Assembly: GCA_900188465.1 (NCBI GenBank) | Contig: FZPE01000001.1 | Location: 62,001-126,000 of the forward strand | Length of the DNA stretch: 64,000 nucleotides | Source: Micrococcales bacterium KH10 | GTDB lineage: Bacteria > Actinomycetota > Actinomycetes > Actinomycetales > Cellulomonadaceae | Reading direction: 5' to 3' | In this document: one piece after another, positions 27,545-35,929 of the stretch | Numbering within the stretch: position 1 is the first letter of the stretch | Layout of the letters: every line of letters begins with the position of its first letter | Notes under the pieces: model-generated | Database searches by the model: none | What the model saw: only the letters and a program-made list of their open reading frames with translations | What the model was told of the DNA's origin: nothing | Position numbers and translations under genes: made by a program

Positions 27545-28553
27545 GACGCTCCTTCCCGTCGGTTTCGGGGTCGCCCAACGCGCACGCTTGCGATAGCAGA
27601 TCAATCACGCGGTCGCGTAGTTCGGCAGGTTCGATGACGACGAGCGCATCGCCATATCCAGCTATCTGGCGAGCAAAGACATCCAGATGCGTGAACTCGA
27701 CTTCCAACTGGTCACGACCGTTATCAAGCGGTGCGATGGCAGTGGCACGATTGCGCAACTCGCCCGCGCGGCCTTGTTTCGCGATCAGGGTGGCGACAGA
27801 TACTGTCCGGGCCGAAATCGACTGGGCGGCCTCGTCGATGATCTGTGCAGCAGGGATCGTGTACGCACCTTCCGGACCGACCAACTGCACCTTCTTGACG
27901 ATGCGTTCGAAGTGGAACAACCGAGTGTCGTCACGGTCGACGTCATGCCCGACCAGGTACCAGCCGGATGTGCGCACCGCGATGCGCCAGGGCTGGACGT
28001 GTCGGCGCGTCAATTCGCCGCTGAAGCGGCCACGGTACTCGAATTTGACCGCGCGACGCGTCGAGATGGCCTCGGTGAAAGCCTCGTATGCCGGGTCGTT
28101 GTCAGTCGACAGTGCCACAGAGTCCGGCAGTAGGCCCGCGGCCAGCATCGAAGCGTCGGTGTCGCCGCCGAGCCCGAGTGCGCGCAGCTTGATCAATGCT
28201 GTGGTGATATCGCGTCCGGGGGCCGCTGCGCGCCACAGGTTTGCTGCGATTCCCATGACCGTGATGTCGGTGGCGGTCAATTCGCGCAATCGTGTGGTTT
28301 CGTTCGGGACCTCGACCCGGTAGCCGATCTCTTCACCGTGACCGTCCGTACCGATGGTCACCAGCGTGAAGCCGAGCTCTCGCAGCAATTGCTTGTCACG
28401 TTCGAACATCCGGTCGAAGGCGTTGTCATTGACATCTGCGTCATATCCAGTGACATGTCGCCGAATGTCGCGCTTGGTCATAGGCACCGTTGTATGCAGC
28501 AATGCCAAGGCAAGACTGAGTAGACGTTCAGACGGTGTGATTCGCGCGGCCAC
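27537..28553 (-). CDS. pafB: Transcriptional regulator PafB
   Basis: 338 residues. An N-terminal helix-turn-helix (SERLLSLALALLHTTVPMTK) is followed by a WYL domain containing SGWYLVGHDVDRDDTRLFHF and the FERI motif, and a C-terminal WCX part. Two in-frame GTGs exist, at 28559 and 28553. I prefer 28553 because TAGGCT ends 6 bases before it; at 28559 the hexamer would touch the start codon. It is the first gene of pafB-pafC. Confidence 0.93.
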   Translation of the reverse strand: MAARITPSERLLSLALALLHTTVPMTKRDIRRHVTGYDADVNDNAFDRMFERDKQLLRELGFTLVTIGTDGHGEEIGYRVEVPNETTRLRELTATDITVMGIAANLWRAAAPGRDITTALIKLRALGLGGDTDASMLAAGLLPDSVALSTDNDPAYEAFTEAISTRRAVKFEYRGRFSGELTRRHVQPWRIAVRTSGWYLVGHDVDRDDTRLFHFERIVKKVQLVGPEGAYTIPAAQIIDEAAQSISARTVSVATLIAKQGRAGELRNRATAIAPLDNGRDQLEVEFTHLDVFARQIAGYGDALVVIEPAELRDRVIDLLSQACALGDPETDGKERHG

Positions 28554-28559
28554 AGCCAC

Positions 28560-28580
28560 AGCCTATAGGTGAAGTAGCGT
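28560..28580. promoter_or_regulatory. Back-to-back -10 boxes for pafB and the DUF3866 gene
   Basis: On the minus strand TAGGCT (28560-28565) stands 6 bases before the pafB GTG. On the plus strand TAGCGT (28575-28580) stands 7 bases before the GTG at 28588. The core CCTATAGG is itself palindromic. Each -35 must lie inside or beyond the other gene's start. Confidence 0.45.
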
Positions 28581-28587
28581 GTATCTC

Positions 28588-29748
28588 GTGATCCAATGGC
28601 GGCGTGGGAAAATTACGGCACTTCGGCGCTCCTGGCCGGGTGCTGCAGAGCTTGATGTGGAACTCGACGACGGCGAGACGGTGCGGGCGCTCGCCTACCC
28701 CGAACTCGTCGGTAGACCCGAGGTCGGCAACGATGTCTTGTTGAACACTTCGGCGTTGGCGCGCGGACTGGGGACCGGCGGCTATGCCTTTGTCGTGGCC
28801 ATCGTCGATGCACACGGCCTGCGCGGCGCCGATGAAGCGCCGCGCAGTGCGGGCCACCTGGTGAAGGCTCGCTACACCCCGTTGCAGTCGATGGTGCTGT
28901 CGGTCGATGAGCAAGACTCGCCTCACCACGATCTGCTTCGAGACGCCGACAGCATCGATGGACTTCCGGTTGTCGTCGCTGATCTGCACTCCGCGCTTCC
29001 TGCAATCATCGCCGGTGCGCGGGCGGCCTTTGGCCGTGACGGATCAGACCAGGGACGAGGCCGTCCGCCCCGTATCGCTTATGTGATGACGGATGGCGGT
29101 GCGTTACCGCTGTGGTTCTCTCGTACGGTCGCCGGTCTGCAAGCAGTCGATTGGATCGACACCACCTTGACCTGCGGCCAGGCCTTCGGCGGTGATCTGG
29201 AAGCAGTCACCTTGCATTCGGCGCTACTCGCTGCCCATCTGGTTTGCGAGGCCGACCTGGTGGTGGTGACACAGGGACCAGGCAACCTAGGCACCGACAC
29301 GCGCTGGGGGTTCTCCGGCGTTGCCGTCGGCGATGCGATCAATGCCGTTGCCGCCTTGCAGGGTCGACCTATCGCGACTTTGCGCATGTCCCAGGCCGAT
29401 GCGCGGGACCGGCATCTAGGGATCTCGCACCATTCCGTGACCGCTTATGGACGAGTTGCCTGCCGCCCGGCAGACCTGGTGCTTCCGCCAGAACCCGCCG
29501 CCTTGCCGCCGTGGTGGCACCGCAATGTCGCAGAACGCATAGCAGGGCTGGTCGCACCTGTCGGTCTGCATCGGTCAGTGGCGTGCCCGGACGCTGATTT
29601 CTCGGCGATTCTCGCCGACGTGCCGGTCACCTTGTCAACGATGGGCCGAGGTCTACTCGAGGACGAACTGTCATTCACAGCTGCGGCCGCCGCCGGATAC
29701 TGGGCCGGGCAATGTGCCGCGCAGCGTCATCCGGATCGGTCGTCATGA
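28588..29748 (+). CDS. DUF3866 family protein
   Basis: 386 residues from the GTG at 28588 (an upstream GTG at 28579 is possible). This conserved actinobacterial family starts VIQWRRGKI, then RSWPGAAELDVELDDGE, LGTGGYAFVVA, GHLVKARYTPLQ and TQGPGNLGTDTRWGFSG. Its function is unknown. The composition suggests a soluble Rossmann-like protein. It is divergent from pafB and coupled by ATGA to a membrane glycosyltransferase, so an envelope role is possible but unproven. Confidence 0.85.
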   Translation: MIQWRRGKITALRRSWPGAAELDVELDDGETVRALAYPELVGRPEVGNDVLLNTSALARGLGTGGYAFVVAIVDAHGLRGADEAPRSAGHLVKARYTPLQSMVLSVDEQDSPHHDLLRDADSIDGLPVVVADLHSALPAIIAGARAAFGRDGSDQGRGRPPRIAYVMTDGGALPLWFSRTVAGLQAVDWIDTTLTCGQAFGGDLEAVTLHSALLAAHLVCEADLVVVTQGPGNLGTDTRWGFSGVAVGDAINAVAALQGRPIATLRMSQADARDRHLGISHHSVTAYGRVACRPADLVLPPEPAALPPWWHRNVAERIAGLVAPVGLHRSVACPDADFSAILADVPVTLSTMGRGLLEDELSFTAAAAAGYWAGQCAAQRHPDRSS

Positions 29749-31025
29749 CGAGTTCAACCGGACCTGCGCACACTCGCGACCGATCACTGGACAAGACGCG
29801 AGATCTCGCTCACCAGCCGTGGCTCCCCTGGGCGGCATTCGCCTTGGTCCACATCATCGTGTCGATCCAGGGTCTGCTTCGTCCGGGCGTGCTGGCCGAT
29901 ATCGAGTTGTATTCCTGGTGGGTCGAGTCGGGCATTGTTGACGGAGTATGGCCAGTTCTGAGCGCGGACGGACCGTTTGCGGAGTGGGTCTACCCCATCA
30001 TGGCGCTGGTGCCGATGGTGGTCGCCTACGGTCTCAGTACCGTACTGGGTGTGCATCTGGCTTGGCTGGTGCTCGCCACTGGGGCCAGTGCCGTTGCCTT
30101 CGGCATGTTGCGACGCGACAGCACAACCACGGTCGGTTCGTGGTTCTGGCTGTCATTCGTGTTGCTGTCGGGGCCGATCGCGTTGGCGCGACTCGATATT
30201 TTCGTGGCGGTATCGGTGTGCGTCGCCCTTTGCGTTCGCCTGTCGCATCCGTGGCTGGCAGCGGTGCTGCTGACCGTTGGCGCGTGGATCAAAGTGGTGC
30301 CGGGTATGGTGCTATGGCCCTTGGTGGTCAGCACCCGGTCTTGGCTGCGACGAGTCATCGTCCCCGCGCTGGCGGTGTGCTTCACGGTGGGGGTGCTCGT
30401 CGCCCTCACCGGCGCCCTGCCGCGGGTGTTGAGTTTCCTTGGGGCTCAATCGGATCGTGGTCTGCAAGCAGAATCAGTCGGAGCCTCGGCGGTGCAGGTG
30501 ATCGCACAGTTCGCCGATCCTGCCGTCATCGCATTCAACGAGGAGATATCCACCTATGAGATCACTGGTGGGATCGCTGAACACGTTGTCAAGGTCATTC
30601 CGTGGCTGCTGATCGTAGCCACGTTGTCGATCATGTCTTTGGTGTGGCGAGCCCGCGCAAACCCCAGTGAAGTCATGACCTGGGGCGCGCTGGCGCTGCT
30701 GACTTGGGCGATTATCGGTAACAAAGTGGGATCGCCGCAGTTCCAGATCTGGCTCCTGGCCCCTATCGCCTTCGGGCTTTCACAACAGCTGTGGCGTCAG
30801 CGTTGGCGGCTGGTAGCCGGATTGGCATTGGCGGCGGCCGGACTGACGCAGTTGGTCTATCCGGTGTTCTATTCCGAGTTGCTGCGCTTACACGGCGGCG
30901 CAGTCGCACTGCTGGCAGTGCGTAACCTTCTTGTGTTGATCATCGGGGTGATTGCCATGAGGTCACTGTGGCAACTGGGCGGGAGCACTCGTCGTCAAAG
31001 CACGCTTCACAAGATGTCGTCATAA
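29745..31025 (+). CDS. Polytopic membrane glycosyltransferase-like protein (DUF2029/GT87-like)
   Basis: 426 residues with about ten hydrophobic helices. The first extracytoplasmic loop is acidic (ADIELYSWWVESGIVDG), as in GT-C fold mannosyltransferases that use polyprenyl-phosphate mannose. GAWIKVVPGMVLWPL and NKVGSPQFQIWLLAP resemble conserved GT87 segments. The likely donor is made by Ppm1, encoded 8 kb away. The ATG at 29745 overlaps the DUF3866 stop; the longer frame from 29712 is rejected. Confidence 0.75.
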   Translation: MTSSTGPAHTRDRSLDKTRDLAHQPWLPWAAFALVHIIVSIQGLLRPGVLADIELYSWWVESGIVDGVWPVLSADGPFAEWVYPIMALVPMVVAYGLSTVLGVHLAWLVLATGASAVAFGMLRRDSTTTVGSWFWLSFVLLSGPIALARLDIFVAVSVCVALCVRLSHPWLAAVLLTVGAWIKVVPGMVLWPLVVSTRSWLRRVIVPALAVCFTVGVLVALTGALPRVLSFLGAQSDRGLQAESVGASAVQVIAQFADPAVIAFNEEISTYEITGGIAEHVVKVIPWLLIVATLSIMSLVWRARANPSEVMTWGALALLTWAIIGNKVGSPQFQIWLLAPIAFGLSQQLWRQRWRLVAGLALAAAGLTQLVYPVFYSELLRLHGGAVALLAVRNLLVLIIGVIAMRSLWQLGGSTRRQSTLHKMSS

Positions 31026-31079
31026 CGATGTGTGATGGATTCGATATCGCCCAGAAACGTTTTTCAGCTCCGGAACCGG

Positions 31080-31085
31080 TAACCT
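31080..31085 (+). promoter_or_regulatory. -10 hexamer for leaderless glgP
   Basis: TAACCT, 7 bases before the glgP GTG; no Shine-Dalgarno sequence. Confidence 0.4.
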
Positions 31086-31092
31086 TTGTCTC

Positions 31093-33555
31093 GTGACTGA
31101 GCCCACTGTGAATCCCCCCGCAACTGTTGAATCTTTCACGGCCGACTTTTTGTCGCGCCTGGAGAACTCTCGAGGCGTCGACCTAGAGTCCGCCAGCAGC
31201 AACGACCTTTACAACGCACTGGCATGGTCAGTGCGCAAAGCGCTGATCGGTCGTTGGCTGGAGACCACGAAACGCCGCCGCCAGCTCAAGGCCAAGACTG
31301 TGGCTTACCTTTCGGCTGAGTACCTGCTAGGGGCCCAACTGAATAACGCGCTGCAGGCAGCCGGATTGGAGCAGGTCGCGCGGGAGGCGATGGCTGGTCT
31401 GGGCCTTGACTTCGATCACCTCGCCCAGCAGGAAGTCGAACCAGGGCTGGGCAATGGCGGTCTTGGCAGATTGGCAGCATGCTTCGTCGACTCGCTCGCC
31501 ACGTTGGACATTCCCGCGATCGGTTACGGAATCCGCTACGAATACGGAATCTTCCGACAGACCTTCGTCAATGGACGTCAGGCAGAGCAGCCGGACAATT
31601 GGCTGGAAATGGGTTCGCCCTGGGAATTCCCGCACCCAGAGTCGTCCGTCACCGTCCACTTTGGCGGACACGTGGAACACGTCGCCGATGAGGGCGGTGC
31701 GGATCAGGCCATCTGGCACCCAGGCTGGGAAGTCCAAGCGGTCCCCTACAACTACTTGGTTCCCGGTTACGGCACCGAGAACGTCAACTCGTTGCGATTG
31801 TGGAGCGCCAAGGCCACGCAGTCCTTCGACCTGCAGATCTTCAACTCCGGTGACTACGAGTCCGCAGTTCGCGCTCAAACCTTCGCTGAGAACATCTCCA
31901 AGGTCCTTTACCCGGAAGACTCGACACCACAGGGCAAGGAGCTGCGACTGCAGCAGCAGTACTTCTTCGTCGCGGCATCGCTTGCCGATCTGATTCGCGA
32001 GGTCGGAACCTCGCACGAAGAACTCCGCACGCTGCCCGAGCGTGTCACCTTTCAGCTCAACGACACCCACCCCGTCATCGCCATCCCGGAGCTCATGCGT
32101 CTGCTGGTCGATGAATACGGCATGGTGTGGGACGAAGCCTGGGACATCACCCGGCAGGTATTCAACTACACCTGCCACACGCTGTTGCCGGAGGCGCTTG
32201 AGGTCTGGGCGGTTGACCTGCTTGGACGGCTCCTGCCCCGCCACCTCGAGATCATCTTCGAGATCAACGACCTCTTCGTCGAAGAGTTGCGGCGCGACCG
32301 TCCGGGCGACGAACTGCGAGTACGTCGCATGTCGATCGTCCAGGAACAGCCCTTCCGTGCGGTGCGGATGGCTCACTTGGCCACCGTCGGCTCAACCAAA
32401 GTCAACGGCGTAGCCGCTCTGCACTCAGAACTGCTCAAGGACAAGGTGCTGGTCGACTTCTCGGAGCTATGGCCGCAGAAGTTCACCAATGTGACGAACG
32501 GTGTCACCCCGCGACGCTTCGTACGGTTGTCCAACCCGGGTCTGACTGGCCTGCTGGATGAGACGATCGGTACCGGATGGGTCAAGGACCTCAGCGAGTT
32601 GGCCAAACTTGAACCGCTGGCTGAGGACGCCGATTTCCGCTCGAGATTCCGAGCCGTGAAGCAGGCCAATAAGGACCGTCTGGTCGAGGTGCTGCGAGAA
32701 CGCGATGGAATCGAGTTGCCATCCGACGCGATCTTCGATGTCATGGTCAAGCGCCTGCACGAATACAAGCGCCAGATGCTCAAACTGCTCCACGTGGTCA
32801 CCTTGTACAACAAGGTCGTCAAGGGCGAACTGGACCCGATGTCGATCACGCCGCGCGTCGTCATCTTCGGAGCGAAGGCTGCTCCGGGCTATCTGATGGC
32901 CAAGGAGATCATCGCGTTGATCAACGCTGTCGGTGCCACGATCAACTCAGACCCACGCCTGGCCGGTCGCCTCAAGATCGCTTTCCCGGCGAACTACAAC
33001 GTGACATTGGCTGAAAAGCTGATCCCTGCCGCGGATGTGTCGGAACAGATCTCGTTGGCTGGCAAGGAAGCATCTGGAACCGGCAACATGAAGTTCGCTC
33101 TCAACGGCGCCTTGACCATTGGAACCCTCGACGGGGCCAACGTTGAGATTCGCGAACTGGTCGGCGAGGACAACTTCTTCCTCTTCGGCCTGACCGAGCC
33201 GGAAGTCGCCGACCTGCAAGCGACCGGTTATGTCTCTGCCAAGTATTACGAGTCGAATGCCTCGCTGCGCGGAGCCATCGATCTGATCGCCTCGGGCGCA
33301 TTCTCGAATGGCGACCGCACAACATTCGAAGGGATCGTCTCAGATCTGCTCTGGCATGACCGCTTCCTCGTATTGGCGGACTACCAGGCTTACATTGAAG
33401 CCCAAGAACGCCTGGAGACCGCCTTCGCGGACCGTGAAGCCTGGACCCGTTCCGCCATCCTGAACGTGGCACGTACCGGGTTCTTCTCGTCGGACCGCTC
33501 CATCAAGGACTACCTGGACCGGATCTGGCACGCAGCGCCGATGCCGCTGCGGTAA
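31093..33555 (+). CDS. glgP: Alpha-glucan (glycogen) phosphorylase
   Basis: It releases glucose 1-phosphate from glycogen using pyridoxal phosphate. The 820 residues match the bacterial enzymes. The N-terminal part has LGNGGLGRLAACFVDSLATL (about 119-138). The C-terminal PLP site EASGTGNMKFALNG (about 659-672) contains the Schiff-base lysine. ERVTFQLNDTHPVIAIPELM and VFNYTCHTLLPEALEVW are also typical. The GTG start lies 7 bases after TAACCT. It is convergent with yciO. No other glycogen gene is in the window. Confidence 0.96.
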   Translation: MTEPTVNPPATVESFTADFLSRLENSRGVDLESASSNDLYNALAWSVRKALIGRWLETTKRRRQLKAKTVAYLSAEYLLGAQLNNALQAAGLEQVAREAMAGLGLDFDHLAQQEVEPGLGNGGLGRLAACFVDSLATLDIPAIGYGIRYEYGIFRQTFVNGRQAEQPDNWLEMGSPWEFPHPESSVTVHFGGHVEHVADEGGADQAIWHPGWEVQAVPYNYLVPGYGTENVNSLRLWSAKATQSFDLQIFNSGDYESAVRAQTFAENISKVLYPEDSTPQGKELRLQQQYFFVAASLADLIREVGTSHEELRTLPERVTFQLNDTHPVIAIPELMRLLVDEYGMVWDEAWDITRQVFNYTCHTLLPEALEVWAVDLLGRLLPRHLEIIFEINDLFVEELRRDRPGDELRVRRMSIVQEQPFRAVRMAHLATVGSTKVNGVAALHSELLKDKVLVDFSELWPQKFTNVTNGVTPRRFVRLSNPGLTGLLDETIGTGWVKDLSELAKLEPLAEDADFRSRFRAVKQANKDRLVEVLRERDGIELPSDAIFDVMVKRLHEYKRQMLKLLHVVTLYNKVVKGELDPMSITPRVVIFGAKAAPGYLMAKEIIALINAVGATINSDPRLAGRLKIAFPANYNVTLAEKLIPAADVSEQISLAGKEASGTGNMKFALNGALTIGTLDGANVEIRELVGEDNFFLFGLTEPEVADLQATGYVSAKYYESNASLRGAIDLIASGAFSNGDRTTFEGIVSDLLWHDRFLVLADYQAYIEAQERLETAFADREAWTRSAILNVARTGFFSSDRSIKDYLDRIWHAAPMPLR

Positions 33556-33580
33556 AAACTCGTTGTGGTGGGCCGAATAC

Positions 33581-34201
33581 TCACTCGAAACGACTCGGAT
33601 CACCGGCGCCGATACGGACGACCTCCGGAGCGCCGGTGGTCCAGTCAATGACCGTCGTCGGGTCAGTGCCGCATTCGCCTGTGTCGATGACAGCGTCGAC
33701 ACTGTGATCGAGTTCTTCCTTCACCGTCCAACCATCGGTCATGACATCGGTTTGGTTCGGCATGATCAGCGTCGAAGACAAGATCGGCTCTCCCATTTCC
33801 GCGAGCAATGACTGCACCACTGTGTAATCGGGAATCCGCACGCCCACAGTCTTCTTCTTGGGGTGTGCCATACGTCGGGGCACTTCTGAGGTGGCGCGCA
33901 GAATAAAGGTATACGGGCCGGGAGTTGCGGCTTTGATCGCCCGAAACTCTGAATTGTCAAGGTAGACGAACTGCCCTAGTTGCGCGAAGTCCTTGCAGAC
34001 CAACGTGAAGTGATGTTTGTCGTCGAGCTTGCGGATCGTGCGGATCCGGCCCAGAGCGTCGGCGTTGCCTAACGCGGCTCCGAGGGCATAGCCCGAGTCT
34101 GTTGGATAAGCGATCAATCCGCCATCGCGAAGGATCTCTGCGACCTTGCCGATAGTTCGTGTCTGCGGGTTTTCCGGGTGAACATCAAAATATTGCGCCA
34201 T
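33581..34201 (-). CDS. yciO: YciO/YrdC-domain protein (Sua5/TsaC superfamily)
   Basis: 206 residues from the ATG at 34201, the same length as E. coli YciO. It starts MAQYFDVHPENPQTRTIGK and keeps YPTDSGYALG, DKHHFTLVCKDF, TPGPYTFILRAT and VGVRIPDY. The superfamily makes threonylcarbamoyl-AMP for tRNA t6A, but the YciO branch has different substrate handling and an uncertain role. Longer in-frame starts add 70 residues without similarity. TACCGT lies 6 bases before the chosen ATG. Confidence 0.9.
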   Translation of the reverse strand: MAQYFDVHPENPQTRTIGKVAEILRDGGLIAYPTDSGYALGAALGNADALGRIRTIRKLDDKHHFTLVCKDFAQLGQFVYLDNSEFRAIKAATPGPYTFILRATSEVPRRMAHPKKKTVGVRIPDYTVVQSLLAEMGEPILSSTLIMPNQTDVMTDGWTVKEELDHSVDAVIDTGECGTDPTTVIDWTTGAPEVVRIGAGDPSRFE

Positions 34202-34207
34202 GAACCC

Positions 34208-34213
34208 ACGGTA
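34208..34213 (-). promoter_or_regulatory. -10 hexamer for leaderless yciO
   Basis: TACCGT on the minus strand, 6 bases before the ATG at 34201. Confidence 0.4.
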
Positions 34214-34295
34214 GTACCCGCAGATGAAGTACGCCACGATAACGTCTTGGTGCGTTGGGTTGTGACACGAGGACGAGCGCTTCCGCTCCGTGGTA

Positions 34296-34322
34296 CTGAT
34301 GTGACTGATGTGACTGATGTGA
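34296..34322. repeat. Three tandem copies of CTGATGTGA
   Basis: Three perfect 9-base copies lie in the divergent region between yciO and the LGFP protein gene. They fall near where the -35 regions of either gene could lie. A length-variable regulatory or slippage-prone site is possible. Confidence 0.8.
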
Positions 34323-34363
34323 CTAGTGAGACAAGTTTTTAGGTGTATGTCAGAATCGTAGGG

Positions 34364-35929
34364 ATGGATTCTTCGCGCGAAACTCAAGTACCTATGCTCA
34401 ACGACAGTCAATCGAAACGAAGTGGCGGCCGTCTCGGCGGCTTGTTCATGGTCTTTATGCTGGCCGTGACCACCGCAATCGCGGCAGCACCGCTTGCTGT
34501 GGAACCGACCACTGCGGCCGCGGTCGAGATCAAGCCCATCGCAAAAGCCAATGGCTTCGATCCGGGCAATATCGTCTCGGATGCGGTTTTCTTCGATGGG
34601 AACGCCCTGACTGCCAAACAGGTCCAGGCATTCCTCAAAGCACGGGTACCGAAGTGCAACACCAGTGATTCAGGACCGACTTGCCTTCGTAACCACAGGC
34701 AGGCGACTCCGACCATCCCGGCCGACCAGTACTGCAAGAAGTACAAGGGCGGTGCGAACGAGAAAGCGTCGAAGATCATCGCCAAGGTGGGTAAGGCCTG
34801 CGGAGTCTCGCAAAAGGCGCTCCTGGTGCTCCTGGAAAAAGAGCAGTCCCTGGTCACTGCAGGATCTACCGCAACCAATGTGCCCACCGAATACAAGTAC
34901 CGGCACGCTACCGGCTTCGCCTGCCCCGATACCGCGCCGTGTGATCCGCAGTACGAGGGAATCTTCTACCAGTTGTACTACGGGGCTCGGCAGTACCAAC
35001 GTTACGCCTCAGACAGCTTCTACAACTGGTACAGCATTGGTGCCAACAGCATCATGCAACACCCGCGAGTCGCCACCAGCAACCCCGGTAAATGCACTCG
35101 GGTCAATGTCAATATCAAGAACCAAGCCACTGTCGGCCTTTACTTTTACACCCCGTACGTGCCCAATAGCGCCGCACTACAAAACCTGTACGGCACCGGT
35201 GACGAATGCTCGTCCTATGGAAACCGTAATTTCTGGCGTATCTTCACCGACTGGTTCGGCTCGACCCAGGTTCCGGTACGTGGAGCCATCCAGGAATATT
35301 GGATCAGCCACCGATCCCATGCGGGCGCTCTGGGCGTCCCACGGTCGCGCCAGCAATGCAACGGCAAGGGCTTTTGCGTACAGAACTTCCAAGGCGGATA
35401 TGTCGCAAACAATAAGAAGGGCAAGAGCTTCCCAGTCGCCCCTGCGGTCGCGACTGTCTGGCAGCAGTCCGGCGGCGTCGGGGGCAGCCTCGGTTGGCCG
35501 CGCAAGACCGTCAAGTGCTCGAAGAACGGCAAGAGGTGCCACCAGCGCTTTGACGGCGGTCACGTGGCTGTCTCCCCCAAAGGCAACTTCATCGTTCCGG
35601 CAAAGCTGGCGAAGGCATGGCGCAAGGATAAAGCTCACCGCGGAACGGTCGGGATGCCGCGCAAAGTCGCAAAATGCAACGTCAACGGACGCTGCCGTCA
35701 GCAGTTCGCCAACGGCTTCATCGCGAACCGCGCCGGCAAGCCCGCACATGTGATCCCCACGGGCAAGCGCTGGAACAAGAACCGTAAACGACTCGGCTTC
35801 CCGAAGTCAGACCAGAAGTGCTCGAAGGCCAACAAGAAGGGCAACCGCCGGTGTGTCCAGAAGTTTGCTCACGGCAAGATCATTAAGACCCGCGCGGGCA
35901 AGGTCAAAGTTCGCGTGACGAAGAAGTGA
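34364..35929 (+). CDS. Secreted protein with conserved N-terminal domain and four LGFP-like repeats
   Basis: 521 residues from the ATG at 34364 (an ATG at 34394 and a GTG at 34343 are alternatives). A Sec signal peptide runs to about residue 50 (LFMVFMLAVTTAIAAAPLAV). Residues 55-320 form a conserved actinobacterial extracellular domain (GFDPGNIVSDAVFFDG, LEKEQSLVTAG, ACPDTAPCDPQYEGIF, NQATVGLYFYTPYVPN), sometimes annotated as hemagglutinin-like. Residues 320-521 hold four LGFP-type repeats (LGVP, LGWP, VGMP, LGFP), associated with cell-wall attachment. Each contains a close cysteine pair. The C-terminus is very Lys/Arg-rich. Function unknown; the 3' end overlaps lnt by 26 bases, tail to tail. 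Confidence 0.8.
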   Translation: MDSSRETQVPMLNDSQSKRSGGRLGGLFMVFMLAVTTAIAAAPLAVEPTTAAAVEIKPIAKANGFDPGNIVSDAVFFDGNALTAKQVQAFLKARVPKCNTSDSGPTCLRNHRQATPTIPADQYCKKYKGGANEKASKIIAKVGKACGVSQKALLVLLEKEQSLVTAGSTATNVPTEYKYRHATGFACPDTAPCDPQYEGIFYQLYYGARQYQRYASDSFYNWYSIGANSIMQHPRVATSNPGKCTRVNVNIKNQATVGLYFYTPYVPNSAALQNLYGTGDECSSYGNRNFWRIFTDWFGSTQVPVRGAIQEYWISHRSHAGALGVPRSRQQCNGKGFCVQNFQGGYVANNKKGKSFPVAPAVATVWQQSGGVGGSLGWPRKTVKCSKNGKRCHQRFDGGHVAVSPKGNFIVPAKLAKAWRKDKAHRGTVGMPRKVAKCNVNGRCRQQFANGFIANRAGKPAHVIPTGKRWNKNRKRLGFPKSDQKCSKANKKGNRRCVQKFAHGKIIKTRAGKVKVRVTKK

